Below are positions 52,897 through 62,664 of a stretch of DNA of 64,000 nt, piece after piece. This stretch comes from Arthrobacter humicola. GTDB lineage: Bacteria; Actinomycetota; Actinomycetes; Actinomycetales; Micrococcaceae. Location: the NCBI RefSeq assembly GCF_022803015.1, contig NZ_JAFKON010000002.1, positions 62,001-126,000 on the forward strand, in the 5' to 3' direction. Numbering within the stretch: position 1 is the stretch's first letter; each line of letters starts with the position of its first letter. A program made the translations under genes and the position numbers. The notes beneath the pieces were generated by a model, which was not told the DNA's origin, searched no databases, and saw nothing but the letters and a program-made list of their open reading frames with translations.

Positions 52897-55800
52897 ATGT
52901 CACGCAAATCGGTACACCGGGGGCATGCGCCCGGCCGCGTTTTCCCCGGCTTCGATGAACAGTTCCTCGCGGCGTACTACGAGCACGCTGCGCCGGAGGA
53001 CCTCCAAGGCTACAGTCCCGAAAACCTGGAGCAGCGCTCCAGGCACCATGCGGAACTAGCGGACGGCCGTCCGGCGGGCACGGCGGCCGTCGACATCCTG
53101 AACGAAAGCGACGCCAGCGTCCTGCTGGTGGTTGCCGACGCCATCCCGCACCTGATCCATTCGCTTACTGCGGAGCTGGCCCGCCAAAACGAGTCCATCC
53201 GGTTACTGGTGCATCCCAATTTTCTGGTGCGGCGGGATCCGCGGACTGATCGGTTGGTGGAGGTACGGCATGGGTCCTCGCAGTCCGGACCGACGGGCCC
53301 AATTGCTGGCGTCCCGGGCGCCGCGGCGACCGGCCCGGTCCAGGACCCGCCGGGGTGGAGATCCGAAACGTGGGTGGCGGCAGAGATAGGCCGCCTGCCG
53401 GGGTCACGGGCCATCGCGGAGCTCATCGCCAACGTGCGGCGTGTCCTGGCGGACGTCCAGTTGGTCGCTGATGACACCCCAGCCATCCACGCCCGTCTCG
53501 CCCGCACCATCAACTCCCTGGACCTGCTGCCCGCCGGCACGGTTCCGACTCCGGAGCAGCTCGGTGAGCTCCTGGGCTGGCTGGACCGCGGCAACTTCAT
53601 GTTTCTGGGATACAGCGAATATGAATACTCGACGGCGGAGGGCCCGGATGTTGTGTCGTTGCTGCCCGGCGCCGGGCTGGGCCTGCTCAGGGACGGGCGG
53701 CCGGAGGCCCGCCAGCCTGTTACGGGGCTGCCCCATTCGCAGGTCCTCACCATCTCCATTTCGGATCTGAGATCATCCGTCCCCCGTCCGGCTTACTTGG
53801 ATGAAATCCTCGTCCGGACCTTCGGTAGCGCCGGGAAGGCCACGGGAGAAGTCAGGTTTGTGGGCCTTTTCGCCCCGGGCGCCACGGGCCGGTCCGTGCG
53901 GCGCATCCCGCTCATCCGGGACAAGGTACGCGCCATCCAGGAGCGCTTCGGCTTCACCGAGGCCTCCCACCCTGGCAAGCAGCTCCTCACCGTCCTCGAG
54001 TCCTTCCCCCTGGACGAGCTGTTCCACCGGGACCTGGATGAACTTTCCGGGCTTGCCCGGGAGATCCTGCGCCTGCAGGCCCACCACCAGACACGGGTGT
54101 TCCTGCGCGCTGACAGCTACGGGCGCTTCATGACCGCGCTGGTGTTCCTCCCCCGGGCCAGGTACAGCACGGCCGTCCGCCTCCAGATTGAACACGAGCT
54201 TAAACAGGCTTTCGGGTCCTCCTCGCTCGAGTTCGAAGTCAGGCTTAGTGAATCCCCGATGGCCCGCGTGTTCTTCCGGATACTGTTGCCCGCCGGCGGG
54301 ATGCCCGACGTCGATCCCGCTGAAGTGGAGCGGAGCGTTGTCAGCGCAACGCGGACGTGGGCCCAGGGCCTGGACGAAGCGCTCCGTGACAGGTTGCCGT
54401 CGGCGGAGGCCAGCCGGTTGTCGGCGCTGTGGTCCGCCGCCTTCCCGGCCAGCTACCGGGCTGATTTCGAGGTCGAGGACGCGGTCGAGGACATCACTAC
54501 GTTTGAGCGGTTCGATCTCGACGGCACGGGCGGGCGGCCGCTGAACGATCCTCAGCTGGCCGTTTATGTCCGCACCGATGCCTCCCCGACGCTGGCCGAA
54601 GACGCCCGGATCCGGCTTTACCTGACCACCGCCCACAGCCTGACGCGGATCCTGCCGTTCTTCCACAACCTCGGACTGGAGGTGCTGAACCAACGGCCAT
54701 TCGATGTGGTGCGCGGGAGGGACCGGGCCTTGTTCCTCTATGACCTTGGCGTCCGCTACCCGGCCGGCGTGGATCCGTCCCGCACCAGCGGGCTGCTGGG
54801 GGATGCCTTCGGAGCTGCCATGCGCGGGGACTCGGAATCGGACCGCTTTGACGGCCTCGTCCTCCGGGAGGGCATCGAGTGGCGCCAGGCGGCAATCCTG
54901 CGCAGCTATGCCAAGTACCTGCAGCAATTGGGCACAACGACCTCCTACGGCTTCATGGCCGATACCCTGCTGGTCAATGTCCGGGCAACCCACGCGCTCC
55001 TGGCACTGTTCAGGGCCAAGTTCGATCCCGAGCTGGAAGCGGCACGGCGGTTGGAGGACACCGACGCGGCCCGGAGGGATCTGCTGGCCGCGATCGACGA
55101 CATTCCCGTCCTCGACGCCGACCGGCTGCTGCGCACCTTCATGAACCTGGTGGAATCCACGCTCCGCACTAACTACTTCCAGGCGAAGCCCCACCTGAGC
55201 TTCAAACTGAACCCTTCCGCGATCGCGGGCGCCCCGCTTCCCCGTCCCAAATACGAAATCTGGGTGTACTCGCCCCGCGTGGAAGGCGTCCACCTGCGCT
55301 TCGGGGCACTGGCCCGGGGCGGGCTGCGCTGGTCCGACCGGAGCGAGGATTTCCGCACTGAGGTCCTTGGCCTGGTCAAGGCGCAGAACGTGAAGAACTC
55401 GGTGATAGTGCCAACCGGCGCCAAGGGCGGCTTCTATCCCAAACAGTTGCCGGACCCGGCCATGGACCGCGACGCGTGGCTGACGGAGGGCCTGGAATGC
55501 TTCCGGACCTTCGTCCGCGGGCTGCTGGACATCACCGACAACCTGGTCACCACCGCCCACGGCGAAACAGTGGTGCCTCCGGCGCGACTGGTGCGGCACG
55601 ACGTCGACGACTATTACCTCGTGGTGGCGGCGGACAAGGGAACAGCGTCATTTTCCGACGCTGCGAACGCGGTGGCCGCGGAGTACGGCTTCTGGCTGGG
55701 CGATGCCTTCGCGTCCGGCGGGACCGTGGGCTATGACCATAAGCAGATGGGCATCACGGCCCGCGGGGCCTGGGAATCGGTGAAACAGCATTTCCGCGAA

Positions 55801-57753
55801 CTCGGGATGGACTGCCAGGTGGAGGACTTCACAGTTGCCGGCATCGGCGATATGGGCGGCGACGTCTTTGGGAACGGGATGCTCCTCTCCCGCCACATCC
55901 GGCTGGTGGCGGCTTTCGATCACCGCCACATCTTTCTTGACCCGGCGCCGGATGCGGGGGCCTCGTTCGAGGAACGGCGGCGGCTCTTTGCCCTCCCCCG
56001 CTCATCTTGGGCGGACTACGATCCAGCACTGATCAGCGAGGGCGGTGGTGTCCACTCCCGCCGGGCCAAGTCCATCAGCATCACGGACCAGGTCAGGAGC
56101 TCTCTGGGCCTGGAACCGGGAACCGTGTCCCTGCCGCCACACGCTCTGCTTCAGGCCATCCTCCGGGCGCCCGTGGACCTGCTGTACAACGGCGGCATCG
56201 GAACGTACATCAAGGCCTCATCAGAGGCCAACACCGGGGTTGGCGACAAGGCGAACGACCCCGTCAGGGTCAACGGCAATGAAGTGCGGGCGAAGATCAT
56301 CGCCGAAGGCGGGAACCTCGGAATCACGCAGCTCGGGCGGATCGAGGCCGCCCTGTCCGGCGTCCTGCTCAATACCGACGCCATCGATAATTCAGCCGGC
56401 GTGGACTGCTCGGATCATGAAGTAAACATCAAGATCTTCGTGGACCGGATGATCGCAGCGGGAAAGATGCCGTCGCCGGAACGCGCCGGCTTCCTGCATT
56501 CCCTCACCGACGAGGTGGCCCGCCTTGTGCTGGCCAATAACGCGGACCAGAATGTCCTGCTCTTCAACGACCGGCACCTGGTGCGGGAATGGAGCCCGGG
56601 CTTCGAACGGACCATGGACTGGCTCGAGAACGCCACGGACCTTGACCGCAAGCTGGAGGCCCTGCCAAGCAACGAACAACTCAGGGAACGGCTGCGGTCA
56701 GGTGAGGGCCTGACCGCGCCGGAACTGTCGGTGCTGGCCGCCTACGCAAAGATCGAACTGGCAGCGGAGCTCAACGCCAGTGACCTTGCCGATGACCCGT
56801 GGTTCCGGCGCGTGCTCCGCGGCTATTTTCCACGCCAGCTGTCCGAACGCTTTGAAGCAGAGCTGGCGGACCACCCGCTGCGCCGCCAGATCGTGTGCAC
56901 AGTCGTGGCCAACGACATGATCAATCTCGGCGGAATCACCTTCGCCTTCCGTGCCATCGAGGAAACCACTGCCCCCGCCGCCGCTGTTGCCAGGGCCTTT
57001 GTGGTGGCGCGCGAGGCCTACGACCTGTCGTGGATCGTCACCCGGCTGGCCGCACTCCCCGCCGGATATCCCACCGAACACGTCGCCGAGGCGACGCTGC
57101 ACATGCGCCGGATCCTCGACCGGGCCACGCGATGGTACGTGACGCACGATCATCGCGACCAGCCCGTGGCCGCGGCCTTGGACAGGATCATGCCCACTCT
57201 GGAACTGCTGCGGACCCAAACACTGGACTACCTCCGCGGCTCCGACCTGGACCGCGCGGAAGACAGACTCGCGCACTGGGCCGCCGTGGGGATGCCCCGG
57301 GAGCTGGGCCTGCGCGCCTCGGACCTGTTGGAGAGTTTCGGGTTGCTGGACATCTCCCTGATCTCCGAACAAGTGCGCGAACCCATCCCCACTATTGCTG
57401 ACCTGTACTACGCGGTGTTCCAGCGCATCGGCGCCGCGAACCTGCTGCTCAGCATCACCGATCTGCCCCGGCAGAGCCGCTGGGAGTCTCTCGCGCGGGC
57501 AGCCCTGCGCGACGATGTGTATTCCGCCGTAGCCGACATGACCGTCTCGGTAATGGCGACAACCCAGGGCCTGAATGCCACCGACGCCGGCACGTCCGAT
57601 GCCGTGGAGCGCATCGTGGCCTGGGAACGCGGGCACCAGGAGCAGCTGGCACGGATCAAGGACACCTTCGCGGAAGTGACCAAACCGGGCCAAGTGGATA
57701 TCGCCTCGATCTCCGTGGCGCTGAAACTCCTGCGGACACTGGTGCGCCGCTAG
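52897..57753 (+). CDS. gdh: NAD-specific glutamate dehydrogenase, 180-kDa class
   Basis: A 1618-residue GDH of the large actinobacterial class, typical length. N-terminal ACT-like regulatory modules span the first ~700 residues. The catalytic domain shows NVKNSVIVPTGAKGGFYPKQ (~830, catalytic Lys), GYDHKQMGITARGAWESVKQ (~944), GDMGGDVFGNGML (~983) and YNGGIGTYIKAS (~1098). It deaminates glutamate to 2-oxoglutarate with NAD, which feeds the TCA cycle in amino acid catabolism. The ATG at 52897 is preceded by CAGGGGC. It appears to be a single-gene unit. Confidence 0.96.
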   Translation: MSRKSVHRGHAPGRVFPGFDEQFLAAYYEHAAPEDLQGYSPENLEQRSRHHAELADGRPAGTAAVDILNESDASVLLVVADAIPHLIHSLTAELARQNESIRLLVHPNFLVRRDPRTDRLVEVRHGSSQSGPTGPIAGVPGAAATGPVQDPPGWRSETWVAAEIGRLPGSRAIAELIANVRRVLADVQLVADDTPAIHARLARTINSLDLLPAGTVPTPEQLGELLGWLDRGNFMFLGYSEYEYSTAEGPDVVSLLPGAGLGLLRDGRPEARQPVTGLPHSQVLTISISDLRSSVPRPAYLDEILVRTFGSAGKATGEVRFVGLFAPGATGRSVRRIPLIRDKVRAIQERFGFTEASHPGKQLLTVLESFPLDELFHRDLDELSGLAREILRLQAHHQTRVFLRADSYGRFMTALVFLPRARYSTAVRLQIEHELKQAFGSSSLEFEVRLSESPMARVFFRILLPAGGMPDVDPAEVERSVVSATRTWAQGLDEALRDRLPSAEASRLSALWSAAFPASYRADFEVEDAVEDITTFERFDLDGTGGRPLNDPQLAVYVRTDASPTLAEDARIRLYLTTAHSLTRILPFFHNLGLEVLNQRPFDVVRGRDRALFLYDLGVRYPAGVDPSRTSGLLGDAFGAAMRGDSESDRFDGLVLREGIEWRQAAILRSYAKYLQQLGTTTSYGFMADTLLVNVRATHALLALFRAKFDPELEAARRLEDTDAARRDLLAAIDDIPVLDADRLLRTFMNLVESTLRTNYFQAKPHLSFKLNPSAIAGAPLPRPKYEIWVYSPRVEGVHLRFGALARGGLRWSDRSEDFRTEVLGLVKAQNVKNSVIVPTGAKGGFYPKQLPDPAMDRDAWLTEGLECFRTFVRGLLDITDNLVTTAHGETVVPPARLVRHDVDDYYLVVAADKGTASFSDAANAVAAEYGFWLGDAFASGGTVGYDHKQMGITARGAWESVKQHFRELGMDCQVEDFTVAGIGDMGGDVFGNGMLLSRHIRLVAAFDHRHIFLDPAPDAGASFEERRRLFALPRSSWADYDPALISEGGGVHSRRAKSISITDQVRSSLGLEPGTVSLPPHALLQAILRAPVDLLYNGGIGTYIKASSEANTGVGDKANDPVRVNGNEVRAKIIAEGGNLGITQLGRIEAALSGVLLNTDAIDNSAGVDCSDHEVNIKIFVDRMIAAGKMPSPERAGFLHSLTDEVARLVLANNADQNVLLFNDRHLVREWSPGFERTMDWLENATDLDRKLEALPSNEQLRERLRSGEGLTAPELSVLAAYAKIELAAELNASDLADDPWFRRVLRGYFPRQLSERFEAELADHPLRRQIVCTVVANDMINLGGITFAFRAIEETTAPAAAVARAFVVAREAYDLSWIVTRLAALPAGYPTEHVAEATLHMRRILDRATRWYVTHDHRDQPVAAALDRIMPTLELLRTQTLDYLRGSDLDRAEDRLAHWAAVGMPRELGLRASDLLESFGLLDISLISEQVREPIPTIADLYYAVFQRIGAANLLLSITDLPRQSRWESLARAALRDDVYSAVADMTVSVMATTQGLNATDAGTSDAVERIVAWERGHQEQLARIKDTFAEVTKPGQVDIASISVALKLLRTLVRR

Positions 57754-57913
57754 GCTGTGGCCGTCGCCACGTCGACCCGGAAAGTCGAGCCGAAAGCCGC
57801 AACTGCACTGCCATCCATCCACAGTTCTCGCGACGCTTACCGGCAGGAAACACAGCCGAAACCGCTGGTGCCTAGCCTTGGACTGCATAACACTTCGGCG
57901 AATCGAGGCAGTG

Positions 57914-58417
57914 ATGCAGACCAACCCGCGGCTCAACATCCGTCAGGTCACTTGGGCAAACCCCGTCGGAGCGGACCTGAGGGCAGCCCAACAGGCGGAA
58001 CTCGAGGCCCGCTTCGGCCGACCCGACCACGAACCCGGGCCGCCGCCGTCGGAAGCTGACACGGCGGTGTTCCTGGTGGCGCACGACAAGGCCTCGGGCC
58101 AGCCGGTGGGCTGCGGCGGCCTTCGCATGCTGGACGCCACCACCGCCGAAATCAAACGCCTCTACGTACTGCCCTACACCCGTGGCTCGGGAGTGGCGAG
58201 CTCCATCCTCGCGGCCCTCGAAGCCCACGCCCACGCGCTGGGAATCACCACCCTGACGGCGGAGGCCGGCTCGGTGCAGACCGACGGCCGGCAGTTCTAC
58301 GAGAACTCCGGCTTCGTGTCCGTGCCGAACTTCGGGCCTTATGTCGGCCTGGTGCACTCGTACTGCTACGCGAAGCCGATCGATTCGCACAGCGCCGCGC
58401 ACACCGCCATGGCGTGA
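57914..58417 (+). CDS. GNAT-family N-acetyltransferase
   Basis: A 167-residue GNAT protein. The acetyl-CoA-binding motif is KRLYVLPYTRGSGVASSILA (R-x-x-G-x-G/A pattern in TRGSGVA), followed by LTAEAGSVQTDGRQFYENSG and GFVSVPNFGPY. The ATG at 57914 is preferred to an ATG at 57878; a GTG just before it is also possible. It transfers an acetyl group to an amine substrate that cannot be told here. Situated after the GDH gene on the same strand. Confidence 0.87.
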   Translation: MQTNPRLNIRQVTWANPVGADLRAAQQAELEARFGRPDHEPGPPPSEADTAVFLVAHDKASGQPVGCGGLRMLDATTAEIKRLYVLPYTRGSGVASSILAALEAHAHALGITTLTAEAGSVQTDGRQFYENSGFVSVPNFGPYVGLVHSYCYAKPIDSHSAAHTAMA

Positions 58418-58487
58418 GGCCGCGCGCCGCCCCGGGCCGGCTGCGTCACACAACGCCGCCGGTCACGGAGTCGGCTAACCTCGCACT

Positions 58488-58922
58488 ATGGAATCGGCCG
58501 ACATCACCTTCCGCACCCGCAAATGGGTGCGGCCCGAGGACCTCAACGCCAACGGCACCCTGTTCGGCGGGAGCCTGCTGAAGTGGATCGACGAGGAGGC
58601 GGCCATCTACGCCATCCTGCAGCTGGGAAACGGCCGGGCCGTCACCAAGTACATCTCCGAAATCAACTTCGTCAGCTCCGCGGTCCAGGGCGACCTGATC
58701 GAAATGGGTCTGACCGCGACCCGTTTCGGCCGGACATCGCTGACGATGCGGGCAGAAGTCCGGAACATGATCACGCGCCGCAGCATCCTCACCATTGACG
58801 AGATCGTCTTCGTGAACCTGAGCCCGTCCGGGAAGCCGGAGCCGCACGGCTATACCGAGATCACCTACGACCGGGACCGGATTCCGACGCACCATCTGAC
58901 CGAGACCCTGGACCAGGACTAG
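58488..58922 (+). CDS. Acyl-CoA thioesterase, YciA-like hotdog fold
   Basis: A 144-residue hotdog-fold thioesterase. The motif ANGTLFGGSLLKWIDEEAAI has the catalytic Asp (D at ~30), and SEINFVSSAVQGDLIEMGLT is the second conserved strand. It hydrolyses acyl-CoA to fatty acid and CoA in the cytosol. Its 3' end overlaps the convergent FAD monooxygenase gene by 62 bp. Confidence 0.9.
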   Translation: MESADITFRTRKWVRPEDLNANGTLFGGSLLKWIDEEAAIYAILQLGNGRAVTKYISEINFVSSAVQGDLIEMGLTATRFGRTSLTMRAEVRNMITRRSILTIDEIVFVNLSPSGKPEPHGYTEITYDRDRIPTHHLTETLDQD

Positions 58923-59961
58923 CCAGGCCCAGCAGCGCGTCCCGCACAGGCTGGCCCCGCTCCGCCAGGGCCAGCCGCATCACGGCCGACGACGCCCACC
59001 GCAACGCCTGCGTGCGGAGGTGGCGCGCCCGGTTGTAGGCGCTCAGCGCCTCGTCCACGGGCCGGTTATTGAGCAGCGCCGCGAGGGTCACGGCGTCGAC
59101 CAGCGCCTCGCAGGCACCCCGGCCGAGGTTGGGTGTCATCGCGTGGGCGGCATCCCCTAGCAGTGCCACCCGGGAGCGGACATAGCGACCAAGCGGCGGC
59201 GTCGTCCAGATCCGCTGCACCAGGGTCGTTTCCGGTACCGCATCGGCCAGGACGTCGCGGATGCCCGGGGCGTAGCCTCCGTAGCGGGCGCGGGTCTCCG
59301 CCAGGACCGCGGCGACGTCGAGGCTTCCCTGTCCCGCCCCGGTGCGGAACGCCGCGTACCAGTTGGTCCCGGCCGCCGCGGGACCAATCCCGAAGAGCTG
59401 CCCGCGGCCCCAGTATTCGCCCGTGAGCCCACGCCACAGCGATCCGGGAACCACGCCGCGGACCGCGACGTAGCGGGTGGGCCGGGCACCGGAGCGGGCA
59501 CCCCAGCAGCTGCGGCGCACCGCGCTGTGGACACCGTCGGCGCCCACCACGAGGCCGGCAGGACCAGGCCGGACGACGTCGAGGCGGCCGGACACCCGGC
59601 GCACGCTGCCCGGGACTGCACCGTCGAGGAGCCGGATGAGATCAACCCGGGAGACGCCGATCAGCCCCGTCGCCTGCGCTGATGTCCAGGCCCTGCCGGA
59701 GGCCGCCCGGACGGTCATGCCGTCGATCACCGGGCTGGCCTCCCTGACGGCGTCCAGGATGCCCAAATCGCCCAGGGCGCGCTGGGCCGCGGGCCACATG
59801 GCCAAGGATGTCCCCACGGTCGGGAGCCCGTACCGCTGTTCGGTGACGGTGACCTCGAAACGCGCGGGATCCAGCCGGGCTGCAAGAGCCAGCCCGGCGA
59901 TGCCGCCGCCGATGATGGAAACAGCCTGCGGGCGGGGCCGATCATGCGGTTGTTCGGTCAG
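58861..59961 (-). CDS. FAD-dependent aromatic monooxygenase with apparent CTG start
   Basis: A PHBH-fold flavoprotein of 366 residues if translation starts at CTG 59961. From there the N-terminus reads MTEQPHDRPRPQAVSIIGGG with the FAD Rossmann GGGIAGLALAARL; later VVGADGVHSAVRRS and LLGDAAHAMTPNLGRGACEA complete the flavin site. No ATG, GTG or TTG lies upstream of the Rossmann motif in frame; the first (GTG 59817) would delete it. CTG overlaps the SnoaL-gene stop (CTGA), so coupling is plausible. An ATG at 59945 is out of frame by one base. Hydroxylates or epoxidises an aromatic ring by family; substrate unknown. Confidence 0.75.
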   Translation of the reverse strand: MTEQPHDRPRPQAVSIIGGGIAGLALAARLDPARFEVTVTEQRYGLPTVGTSLAMWPAAQRALGDLGILDAVREASPVIDGMTVRAASGRAWTSAQATGLIGVSRVDLIRLLDGAVPGSVRRVSGRLDVVRPGPAGLVVGADGVHSAVRRSCWGARSGARPTRYVAVRGVVPGSLWRGLTGEYWGRGQLFGIGPAAAGTNWYAAFRTGAGQGSLDVAAVLAETRARYGGYAPGIRDVLADAVPETTLVQRIWTTPPLGRYVRSRVALLGDAAHAMTPNLGRGACEALVDAVTLAALLNNRPVDEALSAYNRARHLRTQALRWASSAVMRLALAERGQPVRDALLGLASPGPGSRSDGASESGPGRR

Positions 59962-60350
59962 GTCCAGAAGTCGTCTGCCTTGGCCGTGTCCTCGAAGAAC
60001 TCCCGTCCTTCCGCGATCTGTCCGTCGCGGACCACGAACGTGATGACGGTCGGCATGTCCAGGGTTTTGCCGTTGGCTTCCCCGTGGGTTTGCTGGATCG
60101 CGACCGTATGGTTTTCCCCGCCGACGATGTCCTCGACGTTGGCTTGGAAGTGACCTTGGGTGCGCGCTCCCAGTTCACCGAAGTACGCCAGGATCGCGTC
60201 GCGGCCCTGTTTGGTTCCGGATAGCACGCCGCTTCCGGCAACGTGCCAGACTGCGTCCTCCGCGAACAGGTCGCTGAGGGTCGCCATATCCCCTGCGTTG
60301 AAGGCCGTGTAACCCCGCCGGACCAGTTCAACATTCTCTGCGGTTCCCAT
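59958..60350 (-). CDS. SnoaL-like/NTF2-fold protein
   Basis: A 130-residue protein with the SnoaL/NTF2 pattern NVELVRRGYTAFNAGDMATL, then SDLFAEDAVWHVAGSG, and IAEGREFFEDTAKADDFWT at the end. The ATG at 60350 has GAGAGG 9 nt upstream; an ATG at 60368 would add 6 residues. It is coupled by CTGA overlap to the flavin monooxygenase, which suggests that it works on its product, for example as a cyclase or isomerase. Confidence 0.78.
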   Translation of the reverse strand: MGTAENVELVRRGYTAFNAGDMATLSDLFAEDAVWHVAGSGVLSGTKQGRDAILAYFGELGARTQGHFQANVEDIVGGENHTVAIQQTHGEANGKTLDMPTVITFVVRDGQIAEGREFFEDTAKADDFWT

Positions 60351-60467
60351 GATCGGACACCTCTCCATCGTCCTTGTCGGGTCATGCTGGGACGGTTATA
60401 GGCTAGTCCTGGCCCCTAGGCCTGTCGATGGAAATATCAACCCCCTGCCGGGATTCCGGCCGGTGCT

Positions 60468-61658
60468 CTAGCGGGCGCCCGGCCAGCCGGTGTAGGCCTC
60501 CGCGAGGTAGGCGCTGCCGTGGCGGGAGGACACCACGGACTGGAGCTCGCCAAGCTGGCGGGCGCGGGAGAAATCATCGGCGCCGGCAGGGGTGTGCAGC
60601 ATGGAAGTCATCCAGTAGGAGAACTGCTGGGCCTTCCACACCCTGTTCAGGGCGCGGTCGCTGTAGGCGTCCAGGAGCGCGGTGGAGCCGCTGGCATAGA
60701 AGCTGTCGAATCCCTCGAAGAGGACCTTGACGTCATGCAGCGCCAGGTTCAGGCCCTTGGCCCCGGTGGGCGGCACCGTGTGCGCGGCGTCCCCGGCGAG
60801 GAACAGGTTGCCGTGCCGCATGGGGGCGTGGACGAAGCTGCGGAATTTCAGGACCGTCTTGTCGATCACGGGCCCTTCCTTGACCTCGAAGCCGTTGCCG
60901 TTGACGCGGCTGCGGAAGGCGTCCCAGATGCGGTCCTCATCCCAGTTGTTGACGTCCTCGTTGGGGTCGCACTGGAAGTACATCCGCTGGACCGTCTCCG
61001 TGCGCTGGCTGATCAGGGCGAAGCCGTTCTCCGAGTTGGCGTAGATCAGCTCGTCGGAGCTGCGCGGCGCCTCGGCCAGGATGCCGAACCAGGCGAAGGG
61101 GTACTCGTGGAAGTACCATTTGCGGTGCGCCTCGGGAATCTGGAACCGGCAGTGGCTGCGCGAGCCGTCCGCGCCGGCGATGAAGTCGGCCTGGACCTCG
61201 TAGTCGACGCCGTCCGCATCGGTAAACCAGACCTTGGGCTTGGCTTCGATGTCGTGGATGGTGGTGTCCGTGACGCCGTAGCGGACATCGCCGCCGTCGG
61301 CCTTCCTGCGTGCGGCGAGGTCCAGGAACACGTCCGTCTGCGGGTACAGCCACACCGATTCCCCGACGAGGTCCTGGAAGTCGATCCGGTGGCTTTCGCC
61401 GTTGAACCGCAGTTCGATTCCGTCATGCCGGTCGCCGTCACGCAGTACGCGGTCGGAGACACCGCTGTCGACGAGCATGTTGACCGAGCCGTGCTCAAGG
61501 ATGCCGGCACGGACCGTCTCGGAGATCTCCTGGTGGCTGCGGATCTCCAGGACGGTGGATTCGATGCCGGCCTTGGCCAGCAGGTGGGACAGCATGAGTC
61601 CGGCCGGGCCGGCACCGATGATGGCTACCTGGGTGGTGATGACTTTTCGCTGTGCCAT
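60468..61658 (-). CDS. pobA: 4-Hydroxybenzoate 3-monooxygenase
   Basis: A 396-residue flavin monooxygenase that turns 4-hydroxybenzoate into protocatechuate with NAD(P)H and O2. It has GAGPAGLMLSHLLAKAGIES, ILEHGSVNMLVDSGVSDRVL, IAGADGSRSHCRFQIP and GDAAHTVPPTGAKGLNLALH. The LEHG and PPTGAKGLN motifs are PobA hallmarks. It sits downstream of an IclR regulator and near an AAHS carrier, which is the usual 4-hydroxybenzoate arrangement. Protocatechuate ring-cleavage genes are not in the window. Confidence 0.96.
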   Translation of the reverse strand: MAQRKVITTQVAIIGAGPAGLMLSHLLAKAGIESTVLEIRSHQEISETVRAGILEHGSVNMLVDSGVSDRVLRDGDRHDGIELRFNGESHRIDFQDLVGESVWLYPQTDVFLDLAARRKADGGDVRYGVTDTTIHDIEAKPKVWFTDADGVDYEVQADFIAGADGSRSHCRFQIPEAHRKWYFHEYPFAWFGILAEAPRSSDELIYANSENGFALISQRTETVQRMYFQCDPNEDVNNWDEDRIWDAFRSRVNGNGFEVKEGPVIDKTVLKFRSFVHAPMRHGNLFLAGDAAHTVPPTGAKGLNLALHDVKVLFEGFDSFYASGSTALLDAYSDRALNRVWKAQQFSYWMTSMLHTPAGADDFSRARQLGELQSVVSSRHGSAYLAEAYTGWPGAR

Positions 61659-61751
61659 GTGCGTCTCGCTTCGTTGCGGGGTCCGGGCGGTCGGAGCCGG
61701 GGCCGTTTTCGTCTTCCGGCTAACAGTGTGCTCCCCCGGGGGTGATGCGCG

Positions 61752-62531
61752 TTACATGGATTCCGCTGAATGGAATACGGGATTCTCGCGGGGCTCTCCC
61801 AGCCGCCGCCCGATCCCCCGCGCCGCCGTCTGGAGGGCGGGAACAAGCGCCTGCAGGCGCGCCTCGCGAAGGGGAACAACGACGCCGAGGGCCGCCACGG
61901 TGTGCTTCCTGCGGTCCAGCACCGGAACCGCGATCCCCCACGTGTCAGGGTCCACGACGCCGGCCAGCTGGGCATAGCCCCGATGGGCGGCCTCGCCAAG
62001 GAGGGCGCGGAGATCCTCCAGGGGCAGCCGGCCGGTCGGATCACTGAATCCCTCGAGGTACTCGGCCTGGACGGGGCGGGGCTGGTTGGCCATGAGCACC
62101 AGCCCGGCGGAGGACACGTGCACGGGCATCCGGCCGGCCACCTGCGCCCGGTTGGCGACGGAGCCGCGGCGGGACAGCCGCTCCACAAAGAGCGCTTCCC
62201 GCCCGTCCAGCACGGCGAGGTTCACGTTTTGATGCAGCACCTGCTGGATGTCCTCCATGAACGGCAGGGCCGCCTGGCGGAGTTCGAGCGTGGGGGAATT
62301 GCGGTTGGCGAGCTCCCAGAGCCGCAGGCCCAGGCTGACGGAGCCGCCGGGGCCGACGTCGAGCAGGCCGTGCCCGGCCAACTGCCGGACGAGCCTGTGC
62401 GCGGTGGTCAGGGGGAGCTCGGCCCTCGCGGCAAGCTCCGAGAGCGGCAGCGCCGTGACGCCTTCAGGGAACGCGGCAATCAACCGCAGGACCCGGTCCA
62501 CTACCGAGTCGCCGGAGTTCGAATTGGCCAC
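61752..62531 (-). CDS. IclR-family regulator of 4-hydroxybenzoate genes
   Basis: A 259-residue IclR protein. The winged helix is LSELAARAELPLTTAHRLVR, and the effector domain has GLVLMANQPRPVQAEYLEG and GVVDPDTWGIAVPVL. The GTG at 62531 (MANSNSGDSVVDRVLRLI) with AAGGGA upstream is preferred; ATG 62567 would add 12 residues. It is divergent from the AAHS carrier and upstream of pobA. Likely it acts like PobR/PcaR, with an inverted repeat at 62544-62572 as its operator. Confidence 0.88.
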   Translation of the reverse strand: MANSNSGDSVVDRVLRLIAAFPEGVTALPLSELAARAELPLTTAHRLVRQLAGHGLLDVGPGGSVSLGLRLWELANRNSPTLELRQAALPFMEDIQQVLHQNVNLAVLDGREALFVERLSRRGSVANRAQVAGRMPVHVSSAGLVLMANQPRPVQAEYLEGFSDPTGRLPLEDLRALLGEAAHRGYAQLAGVVDPDTWGIAVPVLDRRKHTVAALGVVVPLREARLQALVPALQTAARGIGRRLGEPRENPVFHSAESM

Positions 62532-62543
62532 CAAATCCCTTCC

Positions 62544-62572
62544 GTTGAATGGTTTTAAGTGTCCCATGCAAC
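62544..62572. promoter_or_regulatory. Inverted repeat between iclR and the AAHS carrier
   Basis: GTTGAATGG and CCATGCAAC (8 of 9 pairs) are separated by 11 bp in the divergent gap. The position suits an IclR operator. Confidence 0.5.
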
Positions 62573-62664
62573 ACGGCGCGGTGATACAACTCTCACAATG
62601 GAAAGAGGCCCCGCGAACACCGGCCAGGGCACGGAATCACCTAAACACTAGCGCTGAGGTAACA

